Notes: a model not told the origin generated them from the sequence alone. A stretch of 64,000 nucleotides of DNA from Synechococcus sp. BIOS-U3-1 (GCF_014279975.1 NZ_CP047936.1:1922001-1986000), one strand, 5' to 3'; counted from the stretch's first letter, positions 35,824 through 44,725 are shown. A program made the numbers and translations.

Positions 35824-36315
35824 TCAGGACGCCTTGGGCAGATCGTGCTGGCTGACGGGTGTCAACCAGCGACGTAATCGTTGTGGACCGGCTGCAGGAA
35901 CCGGCCGAAGACTTGGGGCAGGCGTGTCGCGACTGATTTCAGGATCAACAACGCGGCCCACATCGTCGAGGCAGTTTTTCAACAACGAGCTGAAACGGTT
36001 CACCCCTTTGATCGGTATCTCAGATTGCACAGCCTCGGCCCCTTCGGGTTGAACATCCAGTGCCGTAGTCGATTCAGACGACGCGATCGGACAAACTTCA
36101 GCGGCTGGCTGTGCCATGAATGGGTGTAAAGCTTCTTCAGAAGACACAAAACCCTCTGGCAAAGACTCGACCCCGAAACGATGAACCCACTGCAGTTCGA
36201 GGCGGGTCAACAGGGAATGATCATCCTCTTGCAGTGCCTGTTCGATTAAGCGCTGAAGGCTGATTTGGCGAGGGTCCTGATGCTGGTAAGGGGAATGGTT
36301 CACGGAATCAGGCAA
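35824..36315 (-). CDS. Unknown 163-residue soluble protein
   Basis: MPDSVNHSPYQHQDPRQISL starts a hydrophilic protein. Its N-terminal third contains a likely helix (ISLQRLIEQALQEDDHSLLTRLELQWVHRFG), the middle is Ala/Glu/Ser-rich and probably disordered, and the end is basic (PAAGPQRLRRWLTPVSQ). No family recognised; it looks like a picocyanobacteria-specific protein. It overlaps the permease gene by eight bases and is followed by nanE, so it is part of the minus-strand series. Confidence 0.55.
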   Translation of the reverse strand: MPDSVNHSPYQHQDPRQISLQRLIEQALQEDDHSLLTRLELQWVHRFGVESLPEGFVSSEEALHPFMAQPAAEVCPIASSESTTALDVQPEGAEAVQSEIPIKGVNRFSSLLKNCLDDVGRVVDPEISRDTPAPSLRPVPAAGPQRLRRWLTPVSQHDLPKAS

Positions 36316-37165
36316 GCTTGCGATTGAGCAGAGGGCGGATCAGCAGGAACAAAGCGGCCGTCAGCAGCGTCAACACCAAAAGACAGGTGGTGCCGGTGAC
36401 GGAGCCATAGGGCGCTTCCAACAGAACCGATGACAGATCAAGCGGGCCGGCATAAGCGGCACGAATGGGTTCAATCGCGAAGGTAAGGGGATTTAGCGAT
36501 GCAAGCCAGCCCAGCCAGGGAGGCATGAAGCTCAGCGGGGCAAGTGCCGTGCTCGCGAACAGCAGAGGCAGATTGGCTACAAAGATCACCGCAATCAGCT
36601 CAATGTGTCCTGGCAGGGCAAACGCCAGTCCAAGACTCAACGCTGTGACTGCGAACACCAACAGCAGCAACGTCACCATCACCAACACCAGACCAGCCGC
36701 TCCTGGCCACCCATAACCAAGCAGAGATGCGGTGAGCATGATTGCGAGGCTCTGCACAAGACTCAACGTTGTGATGTAGATCACAGAAGCCAGAACAATC
36801 GAGCTGCGACTGCGCAGCGGAGCAACTAACAAGCGGTTCAGGAAGCCGAATTCACGGTCGAACATCACCGGAAGTCCTGCATTGAGCGCAGCACTGAAGG
36901 CAGTGAAGACGATCACCCCCGCCCCGAGAAAACGGCCGTAGCTCATACCTCCGGGCAGCAATCCCTCCGGTGCACGGGAGAACAGAGCACCGAACAGAAC
37001 CAACCAGATCAATGGCTGAAGCACACCGGCCACCAACGTGGATGGACGCCGTTGCAGCTGAAGGAACAGACGTCGCGTGAGCGCGAATGTTTCCTGCAAA
37101 AGCTCGGCAATTGCCGAGCTTTTGTTGGCGTTAGAGGAGCTTGTACCGAGGGCAGGACTGGTCAT
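36308..37165 (-). CDS. ABC-2 type transporter permease
   Basis: A 285-residue six-helix permease. After a cytoplasmic N-terminus come LVAGVLQPLIWLVLFGALF, SYGRFLGAGVIVFTAFSAAL, NRLLVAPLRSRSSIVLASVI and a late LLFASTALAPLSFMPPWLGWLASLNPLTFAIEPIR, the ABC-2 signature. With the ATPase gene 38 bases upstream it forms an exporter. The ATG at 37165 gives MTSPALGTSS; the 28-bp palindrome at 37097-37124 lies within codons 14-23, and a TTG within it is a possible alternative start. Substrate unknown; placement after ctaB-ctaA may be meaningful. Confidence 0.88.
   Translation of the reverse strand: MTSPALGTSSSNANKSSAIAELLQETFALTRRLFLQLQRRPSTLVAGVLQPLIWLVLFGALFSRAPEGLLPGGMSYGRFLGAGVIVFTAFSAALNAGLPVMFDREFGFLNRLLVAPLRSRSSIVLASVIYITTLSLVQSLAIMLTASLLGYGWPGAAGLVLVMVTLLLLVFAVTALSLGLAFALPGHIELIAVIFVANLPLLFASTALAPLSFMPPWLGWLASLNPLTFAIEPIRAAYAGPLDLSSVLLEAPYGSVTGTTCLLVLTLLTAALFLLIRPLLNRKLA
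37097..37124. repeat. 28-bp perfect palindrome within the ABC permease gene
   Basis: CAAAAGCTCGGCAA and TTGCCGAGCTTTTG are exact complements with no spacer, centred between 37110 and 37111. On the minus strand GCTCGGC-AATT-GCCGAGC-TTTT resembles a short intrinsic terminator, placed about 80-110 bases after the ATPase stop and inside the permease reading frame. Confidence 0.85.
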
Positions 37166-37202
37166 TGACAAGACAGAAACAGAAAAAACATCAGGTGAGG
37201 CA

Positions 37203-38216
37203 TCAACGCATCGACTGGCGTCGTTCTTGCTTGGGATCGCGCTGACCTGCCACGGCAAGCTCGGCATCCATCAGGGTGCGGCCAGTGGCCTGCAGATACA
37301 CATCATCAAGACTGGGACGGCTCTGCGACAGAGAGAACACTTCAAGGGCCTCACTCGCCAACTGCTGCTTCAGCGTTGCAAGAACATGCTCACCATCGAC
37401 AACGAGGTTGAGCGAATAACCCTGAGCGCGGTTAATCACGATCCGCCTCACGCCATCTACTACTTCCAGAAGTTCACACACCCGCTCAGCCTCAGGCTGG
37501 TCGCTGAATTCGCGCACTCTCAGAGTCACCCGATCTCCACCGAGCTGCTGTTTCAGGACTTCAGGCGCTCCTTCTGCAATCACACGGCCGGCATCGATGA
37601 TCGCCATCCGATCAGCAAGAGCCTCCACTTCTTCGAGATAATGACTGCTCAAAAGAATCGTGGTTCCCTGATCGCGGAGGTCTCGAAGCACCTCCCAAAT
37701 CACAGCGCGACTTTCAATATCAAGGCCGACCGTCGGCTCATCCAGAACCAGCAGCTGAGGTTGGTGCAAGAGTCCGCAGGCCAGATCCAACCGCCGTCTC
37801 ATCCCGCCGGAATAGGTACCGCAGCGACGGTCAATCCAGTCACCCATCGACATGCGATCCACCAGCTGATCAATGCGGTTGTTCCGGTCCTGCCGTGGCA
37901 GGTGATAGAGATCTCCCTGGAGTGCCAGAAGTTCGCGGCCAGTAAGGATTTTGTCAATCGCCACCTCCTGAGCCACATACCCCATCAGTTGGCGAACCGT
38001 TCGAGGTTCCTGCAACGCATCCACTCCTGCAACAACAACACGTCCTTGGTCAGGTGCAAGCAATGTGGCCAGGATGCGCAATGCAGTGGTCTTTCCCGCT
38101 CCATTCGGCCCAAGCAATCCGTAGAGGCAGCCTGAGGGAACAGACAAACTGAGTCCGCTCAGAGCTGAAACAGTCCCATAGGACTTTTCCAGTTGATCCA
38201 GCTCAAGCAGTGACAT
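37203..38216 (-). CDS. ABC transporter ATP-binding protein (drug/lipid export type)
   Basis: A 337-residue ATPase. Walker A GPNGAGKTT is near residue 38-46, the signature YSGGMRRRLDLA is near 136-147 and Walker B LLVLDEPTVGLD follows, with the H-loop SSHYLEEVEALAD. The C-terminal 100 residues are the usual DUF4162-like extension of this subfamily. ATG 38216 gives MSLLELDQLEKSYG; the open frame extends 13 codons upstream. It precedes the permease on the same strand and follows ctaB closely, so it may be cotranscribed with ctaA-ctaB. Confidence 0.93.
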   Translation of the reverse strand: MSLLELDQLEKSYGTVSALSGLSLSVPSGCLYGLLGPNGAGKTTALRILATLLAPDQGRVVVAGVDALQEPRTVRQLMGYVAQEVAIDKILTGRELLALQGDLYHLPRQDRNNRIDQLVDRMSMGDWIDRRCGTYSGGMRRRLDLACGLLHQPQLLVLDEPTVGLDIESRAVIWEVLRDLRDQGTTILLSSHYLEEVEALADRMAIIDAGRVIAEGAPEVLKQQLGGDRVTLRVREFSDQPEAERVCELLEVVDGVRRIVINRAQGYSLNLVVDGEHVLATLKQQLASEALEVFSLSQSRPSLDDVYLQATGRTLMDAELAVAGQRDPKQERRQSMR

Positions 38217-38244
38217 GCCACCCACGGAAACAATCGTTTGAAAT

Positions 38245-39252
38245 CTAGGAAGCAATCCCAGGAAACCCTGCAGTCAGCGTCATCAGCCATCCCCTGAGCT
38301 GAAGATCGAACAGAGAAGCAGCGGAGAGACGGCTGATAATCAGCAACAAGCAGATCCCGAAGAGATAAAGAATCGACCAGCGGAACAGTCCTTTGGCACG
38401 ATCAGTGCTGTCGGGCTCCTCGGCGAGTTTGCCAATCATCTGAAGCAGACGCCCGTTGAAGGGAAGCAGTAGCAGGCCATAGAAAAGACCTCCCTCCGGT
38501 AACGCCCAGATTCCGAGCATGCTGATCACAACAGTGGCCCAGCCATAACGGCGAATGGCGCGAGCTGTGACGACAGGTCCTTTCACCACAGGCAGCATCG
38601 GGATGCCGACCGCTCGATAGTCATCGCGCAGGAGCAAGGCCAGAGCCCAGAAATGCGCCGGCGTCCAGACCATCACAAGCGCAAAGAGCCACCAACCACT
38701 TAGGCCCACATGGCCAGTAGCTGCCGCTGCACCGACCAGAGGAGGGATGGCACCAGCGACACCGCCAACCACGATGTTCTGTGGTGTCCTTGGCTTCAGC
38801 ACTGCCGTGTATAGCAACACATAGCTGCAGAGTCCAAGCAGCGACAGCCCTGCAGCGAGACAGTTCACCCCACTCACAAGCAGCGTTGCCGCCGCCAAGG
38901 TGCAGGAGACTGCACCGGCAAAAGCGGCTGTGGGCGACAGGCGACCCGAAGGCAGAGCACGGCCGCTTGTGCGCTGCATGCGGCCATCCAGTTCCTGCTC
39001 CCAGAGACAGTTAAGAACGCCTGCGGCGGCTGCGGCAAGAGCGCCACCACCAAGCGTGCAGGCCAGCCGCGGAGAGGTGAGTGGCCAGCCCTCGGTTAAG
39101 GCCATCCCACCGAGGGTCGTAGCCAGCAGCAGAGGAATTAGTCGCGGCTTGGCCACCTCAAGCCAAGGGGGAAGCTTGACGCGCTTCCGCGAAGGAACAA
39201 TTTGCTCGCGAGTGAGCGGAGCCGAGAGTGCAGCTGTGGTGGAACTAGCCAT
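38245..39252 (-). CDS. ctaB: Protoheme IX farnesyltransferase (heme O synthase)
   Basis: A 335-residue UbiA-type membrane enzyme adding the farnesyl group to protoheme for heme O/A. The Asp-rich site is [21 protein letters not shown], matching the N-x3-D-x2-M-x-RT motif, and the second is [12 protein letters not shown]. The N-terminal 30 residues are a hydrophilic leader. The start overlaps the ctaA stop by eight bases. Together with ctaA it supplies heme A to the ctaCDE oxidase encoded divergently. Confidence 0.95.
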   Translation of the reverse strand: MASSTTAALSAPLTREQIVPSRKRVKLPPWLEVAKPRLIPLLLATTLGGMALTEGWPLTSPRLACTLGGGALAAAAAGVLNCLWEQELDGRMQRTSGRALPSGRLSPTAAFAGAVSCTLAAATLLVSGVNCLAAGLSLLGLCSYVLLYTAVLKPRTPQNIVVGGVAGAIPPLVGAAAATGHVGLSGWWLFALVMVWTPAHFWALALLLRDDYRAVGIPMLPVVKGPVVTARAIRRYGWATVVISMLGIWALPEGGLFYGLLLLPFNGRLLQMIGKLAEEPDSTDRAKGLFRWSILYLFGICLLLIISRLSAASLFDLQLRGWLMTLTAGFPGIAS

Positions 39253-40204
39253 GACAGGCCTCCAAGGCGGAAGAGTCGAGAACGACGGGAAGTGGATCTG
39301 ATGAAGTGGGTTGACGCCTGCAGGTCAGTCCTGCGAGAACCGCAACGAGTAGACAAGCCACCAACTGATGAGCCACGGTCACTGCGGGCTGTGAAAGGCC
39401 AAGACGCAGCGTCGTGACACCAAGGCCGATCTGTGTGCCCACCAGCACAGGAGCCATTAATAAAAGTGGCCACTGCTCTCGTCCCCAGCGCCCACTGAGC
39501 AGGGCCACCAGTACGAACAGCAGCACACAGAGAGCTGTCGGCGTTGCCGCGGCACGATGCCAGTACAGCCACTGACAAGACTGACCCGCTTCAAGACAGC
39601 GCTGAGAAGCCCACGACGTGGCCATGCCAGCACCCAGCAGGCACTGGGCAGAAACCGCCAGCACACTCAATGAGCCGAAAACAGTCCACCAGCGAGGAGC
39701 AGCAATGGACTTGGGCTCTGACAGAAGAGTCTGTGTCAGACCACTGACCGTGATCACTAGCGCAAGAGCCAGGGCCAGATGGGCTGTGACAACACCGGAA
39801 GGCAACAGCTTCAACACCGTGAGCGCTCCAAGACCTCCTTGCAGAGCAACCATCAGCACCAGAAGCGCACTAAGGGGTAATAACCAACGAGGCAGCTCTC
39901 GGCGGTACCACCAAACGACCGCCATCTGCACCAGAAGTGCCAGGCCGACCACAAAGGCGTCGAGTCGGTGGAACCACTCGAGGAAAACCTGGACGTTCAT
40001 CTGACGACCAGGCAGCAAGCTGCCGTAACAAAGAGGCCAATCAGGACAGGCAAGGCCTGCCTCCATGACCCTCGTCGCTCCTCCGATCACCACCAGAGCG
40101 ACGAGGGCCACTACAAGATGGGCAGCTAACTGAGCTAGCCGAAGACGAATCGGATTAAGTGACGAAGCAGTCAACGCAAACTCCGAATGGAGATGGTGAT
40201 CCAC
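39245..40204 (-). CDS. ctaA: Heme A synthase (CtaA/Cox15)
   Basis: A 319-residue, eight-helix membrane protein that oxidises heme O to heme A. It has [21 protein letters not shown], the periplasmic loop HR in [12 protein letters not shown], and paired His residues in late helices ([21 protein letters not shown]). It leads the minus-strand unit ctaA-ctaB-ABC exporter, divergent from ctaC. An operator-like inverted repeat lies in the 200-base intergenic region at 40336-40363. Confidence 0.95.
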   Translation of the reverse strand: MDHHLHSEFALTASSLNPIRLRLAQLAAHLVVALVALVVIGGATRVMEAGLACPDWPLCYGSLLPGRQMNVQVFLEWFHRLDAFVVGLALLVQMAVVWWYRRELPRWLLPLSALLVLMVALQGGLGALTVLKLLPSGVVTAHLALALALVITVSGLTQTLLSEPKSIAAPRWWTVFGSLSVLAVSAQCLLGAGMATSWASQRCLEAGQSCQWLYWHRAAATPTALCVLLFVLVALLSGRWGREQWPLLLMAPVLVGTQIGLGVTTLRLGLSQPAVTVAHQLVACLLVAVLAGLTCRRQPTSSDPLPVVLDSSALEACHG

Positions 40205-40335
40205 GGAACGTAGCCGTCTGAATCAGAACGGCACGATGTGTAGCCGAGTGCAACATCTTCAATCTCAGACTTGATGCGACTTTGCTGACAAGACAGCCCT
40301 TGAACTCAGAAAAGCCGAAGGATTTTCAGGCTTGC

Positions 40336-40363
40336 TTAACAATCAACGCGTGGTGATTATTAA
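40336..40363. promoter_or_regulatory. Operator-like inverted repeat between ctaA and ctaC
   Basis: TTAACAATCA (40336-40345) and TGATTATTAA (40354-40363) match as reverse complements at 9 of 10 positions around ACGCGTGG. The position between the two divergent cta units, 41 bases upstream of the ctaC start, suits a regulator that controls both. The regulator is unknown. Confidence 0.5.
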
Positions 40364-40394
40364 CCAACCTCCATAGCCTGAAGAAACACAAGTT

Positions 40395-40398
40395 GAGG
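40395..40398 (+). promoter_or_regulatory. Shine-Dalgarno site that favours the GTG start of ctaC
   Basis: GAGG at 40395-40398 lies six bases before GTG 40405. The other possible start, TTG 40393, would place this site inside the gene and has no site of its own. Confidence 0.6.
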
Positions 40399-40404
40399 TC
40401 CGGG

Positions 40405-41229
40405 GTGCCCATCCCCTCAGCAATTCTCACCCTGGTTTTAGGGATGCTCCTCGTGCTCGGGGGGCTTTGGATTGGCCAGAACATCAACCTTCTTCCAGTT
40501 GATGCCAGTGCCAATGCGCCGATTTACGACGAACTGTTTCGCGTTTTGTTCAGCATTGGCACAATCCTTTTTATAGGAATAGTCGGATTAATTGTTTTCA
40601 GCCTTGTACGTTTCCGTCGTCGCCCCGGACAACTCGGAGATGGATTGGCTCTGGAGGGCAACCTTCCACTCGAAGTGTTCTGGACTGCAGTGCCGGCGAT
40701 CGTCGTTCTCTTCGTTGGGCTTTACAGCTACGACATCTACGAACGCATGGGCGGGATGGTTCCACTCGGCCATGGCAACCACGGTTCGCAAACAGTTGGT
40801 GATCAGCGCGTCTGGGGTGGCATTGGCTCAACACAGGATTCCCAGACAGCAACGGCGACAGGAATTCCGCCATTGCCCATCGAGGTGACAGCGATGCAAT
40901 TCGCATTCCTCTTCCATTACCCAGAAGGAGACTTCATTTCCGGAGAAATGCATGTCCCTGTCGACCGACCGGTTTCACTGCGGATGGAAGCCAAGGACGT
41001 GATTCATGCTTTCTGGATTCCTGAATTCCGCCTGAAGCAGGACGTGATCCCCGGGCAACCGACGGTTCTCGACTTCACCCCGACCCGCACGGGGACTTAC
41101 TCGATCGTTTGCGCAGAGCTCTGTGGTCCATATCACGGAGGCATGCGTTCGAGCGTCGTAGTCGATAGCACCGACGACTTCGACACCTGGCTCCAGTCCA
41201 ACCGAAAGCCCCCCGTTGCTGAAGCATGA
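40405..41229 (+). CDS. ctaC: Cytochrome c oxidase subunit II
   Basis: A 274-residue subunit of the aa3-type terminal oxidase. Two membrane helices lie near residues 5-25 and 50-72. The CuA site is CAELCGPYHGGM, with Cys236, Cys240, His244 and Met247, and the aromatic electron-entry stretch is Trp-containing HAFWIPEFRLKQDVIPG. GTG 40405 is chosen from the upstream GAGG; TTG 40393 adds four residues. The stop overlaps ctaD (ATGA), the first junction of the ctaCDE operon. Confidence 0.95.
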   Translation: MPIPSAILTLVLGMLLVLGGLWIGQNINLLPVDASANAPIYDELFRVLFSIGTILFIGIVGLIVFSLVRFRRRPGQLGDGLALEGNLPLEVFWTAVPAIVVLFVGLYSYDIYERMGGMVPLGHGNHGSQTVGDQRVWGGIGSTQDSQTATATGIPPLPIEVTAMQFAFLFHYPEGDFISGEMHVPVDRPVSLRMEAKDVIHAFWIPEFRLKQDVIPGQPTVLDFTPTRTGTYSIVCAELCGPYHGGMRSSVVVDSTDDFDTWLQSNRKPPVAEA

Positions 41230-42896
41230 CGATCACAGCTCCCCAGAAAACAGCGCCAGCGTTACCTCCTCTTCAGCCGACAGGATGGCTTCGCTATCTG
41301 AGCTTCAGCGTCGACCACAAGGTGATCGGCCTTCAGTATCTCGTTTGCGGATTTGCCTTCTATCTGATCGGTGGCGCAATGGCCGGCGCGATTCGAACAG
41401 AACTGCTGAGTCCGGTTTCAGACTTCATGGCCAGGGATGTTTACAACCAGATCCTCACCCTGCACGGAACCGTGATGATCTTTCTCTGGATCGTCCCAGT
41501 AGTCAACGGGGCCTTCGGAAATTATCTAATCCCCTTCTATGTGGGAGCCAGGGATATGGCCTATCCCCGACTGAATGCAGTTGCTTTTTGGCTCATTCCT
41601 CCAGCAGGACTAATGCTCATCAGCAGCTATTTCATCACGGGTGCTGCTCAGTCGGGCTGGACAGCGTATCCACCACTCAGCATCACAACACCTGCTACTG
41701 GTCAGATTATCTGGATTCTGAGTGTTCTTCTTCTAGGCGGGAGTTCAATCTTCGGCGGCATTAATTTCATCGCGACAATACTCAAACTTCGTCGCCCTGG
41801 ACTGAAACTGATGCAGCTTCCGATGTACTGCTGGGCGATGCTTGGCACCAGCATTCTCGTTGTTCTCTCTACTCCAGTTCTCGCAGGAACACTCATCATG
41901 CTGAGCTTCGATATTGTTGCTCACACTGGTTTTTTCAATCCTGGTATGGGAGGAAATGTTGTTGTTTACCAACATCTTTTCTGGTTCTACTCTCACCCAG
42001 CTGTTTACATCATGGTGCTACCTGCCTTTGGCTTGGTGAGTGAAATTCTTCCGGTTCACTGCAGAAAACCCCTATTCGGATACACAACAATGGTGTATTC
42101 GATCATGGCCATCGTTGTTCTTGGATTGGTGGTGTGGGCTCATCACATGTTCACAAGTGGCACTCCACCCTGGATGCGTCTGTTCTTCACCATTGCGACA
42201 GCCTTCATCGCAGTTCCCACCGGAATCAAATTCTTCAACTGGCTGGCCACACTTTGGGGAGGTCGAATCAGTCTGAACAGTGCTGTGCTGTTTTCTTGTG
42301 GCTTCATTGTGAACTTCGTACTCGGGGGAATCACCGGTGTTGCCCTCGCACAGGTTCCATTTGACGTTCACGTTCATGACACCTACTTCGTTGTTGCCCA
42401 TTTCCACTACATCGTCTACGGAGGCTCGGTGTTTGTGATTTTTGCTTCGATCTATCACTGGTACCCCAAAATCATCGGACGCATGCTCGATGAGCATCTC
42501 GGGCGTTTGCATTTTCTACTGACCTTCGTTGGCTTCAACCTCTGCTTTGCTCCCCAGCACTGGCTTGGCTTGAACGGCATGCCACGACGGGTTGCCGAAT
42601 ACGACCCACAGTTTGAGTTCGTTAATCAGATCAGCAGCGCAGGAGCACTGCTGATGGCCATCAGCACCCTTCCTTTTCTCTGGAATGTGATCGCCAGTGC
42701 CTTTTCCGGTGCCATCGCAGGTGACAACCCATGGAGGGCACTCACTCCTGAGTGGCTGACATCATCGCCACCACCGGTCGAGAACTGGAAAGGAGATCCC
42801 CCTCTGGTGACCCATCCCTACGGCTACGGCACCCCTGCCGACGAAATCGATCTGAACTCTGCCAGCGGCAGTGATCTTTGGAGAAACGGTCAATGA
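41226..42896 (+). CDS. ctaD: Cytochrome c oxidase subunit I
   Basis: A 556-residue, twelve-helix catalytic subunit. His ligands of heme a and the a3/CuB site are seen in LTLHGTVMIF, FWFYSHPAVYIMVLP, VWAHHMFTSG and HDTYFVVAHFHYIVYGG; the YSHPEVYI-type motif carries Ala in place of Glu (YSHPAVYI), so the helix VI glutamate of the D-channel in A1-type oxidases is absent here. It reduces oxygen to water and pumps protons. ATG 41226 overlaps the ctaC stop and its own stop overlaps ctaE. Confidence 0.96.
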   Translation: MTITAPQKTAPALPPLQPTGWLRYLSFSVDHKVIGLQYLVCGFAFYLIGGAMAGAIRTELLSPVSDFMARDVYNQILTLHGTVMIFLWIVPVVNGAFGNYLIPFYVGARDMAYPRLNAVAFWLIPPAGLMLISSYFITGAAQSGWTAYPPLSITTPATGQIIWILSVLLLGGSSIFGGINFIATILKLRRPGLKLMQLPMYCWAMLGTSILVVLSTPVLAGTLIMLSFDIVAHTGFFNPGMGGNVVVYQHLFWFYSHPAVYIMVLPAFGLVSEILPVHCRKPLFGYTTMVYSIMAIVVLGLVVWAHHMFTSGTPPWMRLFFTIATAFIAVPTGIKFFNWLATLWGGRISLNSAVLFSCGFIVNFVLGGITGVALAQVPFDVHVHDTYFVVAHFHYIVYGGSVFVIFASIYHWYPKIIGRMLDEHLGRLHFLLTFVGFNLCFAPQHWLGLNGMPRRVAEYDPQFEFVNQISSAGALLMAISTLPFLWNVIASAFSGAIAGDNPWRALTPEWLTSSPPPVENWKGDPPLVTHPYGYGTPADEIDLNSASGSDLWRNGQ

Positions 42897-43507
42897 CATC
42901 ACTCACACCTCAAAACGCTCAGCTCGATCACGTGGATGATCATGACTCAGACCACGGATCTGAACACCCGGATCACCGCATGTTTGGTTTGGCCACCTTC
43001 TTGGTGGCTGACGCCATGACGTTCGCCGGATTCTTCGCTGCCTATCTCACTTTTAAGGCGGTGAATCCGTTGATGCCAGGTGCGATCTATGAGCTTGAAC
43101 TGCCTCTGCCAACGCTCAACACCGTTTTGCTGTTGGTGAGCAGCGCAACCTTTCACCGCGCTGGCGTGAACCTGCGTAGACAGCAGAACGAACGCTGCCG
43201 GCTTTGGCTGATGCTGACCGCAATGCTCGGCATGGCCTTTCTCGCCAGCCAAATGGTGGAGTACTTCACCTTGCCCTTCGGCCTCGCCGACAATCTCTAC
43301 GCCAGTACTTTTTATGCCCTCACGGGCTTCCACGGATTACACGTGACCCTGGGGACACTGATGATTCTGATTGTGTGGTGGCAATGCCGTACACCTTCAG
43401 GTCGTATCAGCGCCAACAATCATTTCCCGCTCGAGGCAGCCGAGCTCTATTGGCATTTCGTGGATGGAATCTGGGTCATTCTGTTTGTGATTCTCTACCT
43501 GATCTGA
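42893..43507 (+). CDS. ctaE: Cytochrome c oxidase subunit III
   Basis: A 204-residue membrane protein with about five helices, starting with a hydrophilic, Asp/His-rich tail (VDDHDSDHGSEHPDHRMFG). TYKALTGFHGLHVTLGT-type sequence appears as YALTGFHGLHVTLG, the main family motif, and the end AELYWHFVDGIWVILFVILYL is diagnostic of subunit III. ATG 42893 overlaps the ctaD stop (ATGA). It closes the oxidase operon; cyAbrB follows. Confidence 0.95.
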   Translation: MTSLTPQNAQLDHVDDHDSDHGSEHPDHRMFGLATFLVADAMTFAGFFAAYLTFKAVNPLMPGAIYELELPLPTLNTVLLLVSSATFHRAGVNLRRQQNERCRLWLMLTAMLGMAFLASQMVEYFTLPFGLADNLYASTFYALTGFHGLHVTLGTLMILIVWWQCRTPSGRISANNHFPLEAAELYWHFVDGIWVILFVILYLI

Positions 43508-43601
43508 CGAGCATCGACTCGAATCAAGTGAAGGAAATTCGACGAAATTCTTGCCCAGGTTGCAATCTGGGGTCAGAATTGATGTGTCTTTTCCGATAGA
43601 C

Positions 43602-43958
43602 ATGCTGGTTGGAGAGGAATTACTGAACAAGGCGCGGGCTCTCAGCAACCGCCCTGAAGATGAGATCGCCCGGGGCTGCGGTTACGTCGGCCCGAGTGGC
43701 CGCCTGATGCGCAAAAGTTTTTACAGAGCCCTAGTGGAAGCCAAGGGTTACAAGCTTCCCTCCAGCAATGGCGGTGCAGGAGGAGGCAGCCGAGGACGTC
43801 AGGCCGAATTCCGCACACGCGTTCATGGCAACGGCAACCTTCTGATCGGCCACGCGTATACCAAACGCCTTGACCTTGTACCTGGCCAGGAATTCAAAAT
43901 TGAACTGAACAAGGATTCCGGCACGATCACGCTTCTGCCTCTCGCCGAGTCCATCTGA
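43602..43958 (+). CDS. AbrB-like transcriptional regulator (cyAbrB)
   Basis: A 118-residue protein of the cyanobacterial AbrB family. LNKARALSNRPEDEIARGCGYVG is the family's conserved N-terminal part, and the C-terminal RTRVHGNGNLLIGHAYTKRLDLVPGQEFKIELNKDSGTITLLP is the swapped-hairpin DNA-binding domain; in cyAbrB it is C-terminal. A Gly-rich linker joins them. cyAbrB proteins act in carbon/nitrogen balance. ATG 43602 is chosen; an upstream in-frame start at 43551 is possible. It lies 94 bases after ctaE and is followed by a terminator. Confidence 0.92.
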   Translation: MLVGEELLNKARALSNRPEDEIARGCGYVGPSGRLMRKSFYRALVEAKGYKLPSSNGGAGGGSRGRQAEFRTRVHGNGNLLIGHAYTKRLDLVPGQEFKIELNKDSGTITLLPLAESI

Positions 43959-43995
43959 CTCAAGAGTTAGGACATCGACCAACTCAACCGCTCAG

Positions 43996-44030
43996 CCAAG
44001 GAGACAGCTATTGGCTGCTCCTTGGTTTTT
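43996..44030 (+). terminator. Rho-independent terminator after cyAbrB
   Basis: CCAAGGAG (43996-44003) pairs with CTCCTTGG (44018-44025), the inner CAGC/GCTG adds four pairs, and TTTTT follows at 44026-44030. It would end the cta/cyAbrB transcripts. Confidence 0.85.
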
Positions 44031-44033
44031 GCG

Positions 44034-44055
44034 TCAGCCTGTTGATTCAGGCTGA
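44034..44055. repeat. 8-bp perfect inverted repeat between convergent genes
   Basis: TCAGCCTG (44034-44041) and CAGGCTGA (44048-44055) pair with a six-base loop, just behind the cyAbrB terminator and six bases from the stop of the convergent HdeD gene. Without a T-run its terminator role is unclear. Confidence 0.5.
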
Positions 44056-44060
44056 GTGGT

Positions 44061-44651
44061 TCACGCGATCGCAGGTGGATCCTGGCCGTCATTGATGCTG
44101 GAGCTGAATGCGATCAGCTCGATTCCGCTGAATAGGAAGCTGATGCCCACCAGCGTTCCGAGCACCCAGAGCAGACCCCAGAACTTGAGGGTGACGATCA
44201 GCAGGCCAAGAATGAAGGTGATCACTCCATTGGCGATAGCCCATCCTGCACCAGGTTGACCGCTGTTGGCCAGTCCGTTGAAGAAGGCCACAACGCCCTC
44301 GACGATGAAGACGATGCCAATAGCCAAGGCGAACGCAACCACCTGCTCAGCGGCTTCACCGGGATCACGGAAGTTACTGATCATCGAGCCACCGGCCACG
44401 AGGAACAGCGTGGACACAACCAAACGCCAGAAGCAGATCCAGCGACCCATCCGGCGGGAACGAGCCAGGTTGCTGATCCAGCCGACTACACCGCCGACGA
44501 GAAACAAAACGGCAATCACGCCTGTGGTCCAGAACGAAGCGACAACTGGGAAAATCAGGGCCAGGACGCCCAAAACAATCAGAAGAATGCCCTCTGCGAT
44601 CGAGAAGGCTTTGAAGGTGCCCAGGGATTCGGAGCGGTCCTCGGAATTCAT
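44061..44651 (-). CDS. HdeD/DUF308 family membrane protein
   Basis: A 196-residue protein with six membrane helices in pairs: FSIAEGILLIVLGVLALIFPVVASF, TGVIAVLFLVGGVVGWIS, RLVVSTLFLVAGGSMI, VVAFALAIGIVFIVEGVVAFF, NGVITFILGLLIVT and WVLGTLVGISFLFSGIELIA. The GxxxLxxG-like repeats are typical of DUF308 (HdeD-type, acid-stress family in enterics). ATG 44651 gives MNSEDRSESLGTFKAF; the frame is open further upstream. Function in cyanobacteria unknown. Confidence 0.85.
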   Translation of the reverse strand: MNSEDRSESLGTFKAFSIAEGILLIVLGVLALIFPVVASFWTTGVIAVLFLVGGVVGWISNLARSRRMGRWICFWRLVVSTLFLVAGGSMISNFRDPGEAAEQVVAFALAIGIVFIVEGVVAFFNGLANSGQPGAGWAIANGVITFILGLLIVTLKFWGLLWVLGTLVGISFLFSGIELIAFSSSINDGQDPPAIA

Positions 44652-44725
44652 GAACAGTTCAGAGTGAACAACATCCGAAAGGTATTGAGACCTAACCAAT
44701 CCCGCCATGTTGTTGTGGTCGCCGC

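Noticed and set aside
37077-38135. 352-codon open frame antisense to the ABC ATPase and permease
   Set aside because: The minus-strand ATPase has Walker A, signature and Walker B; the plus frame is a shadow.
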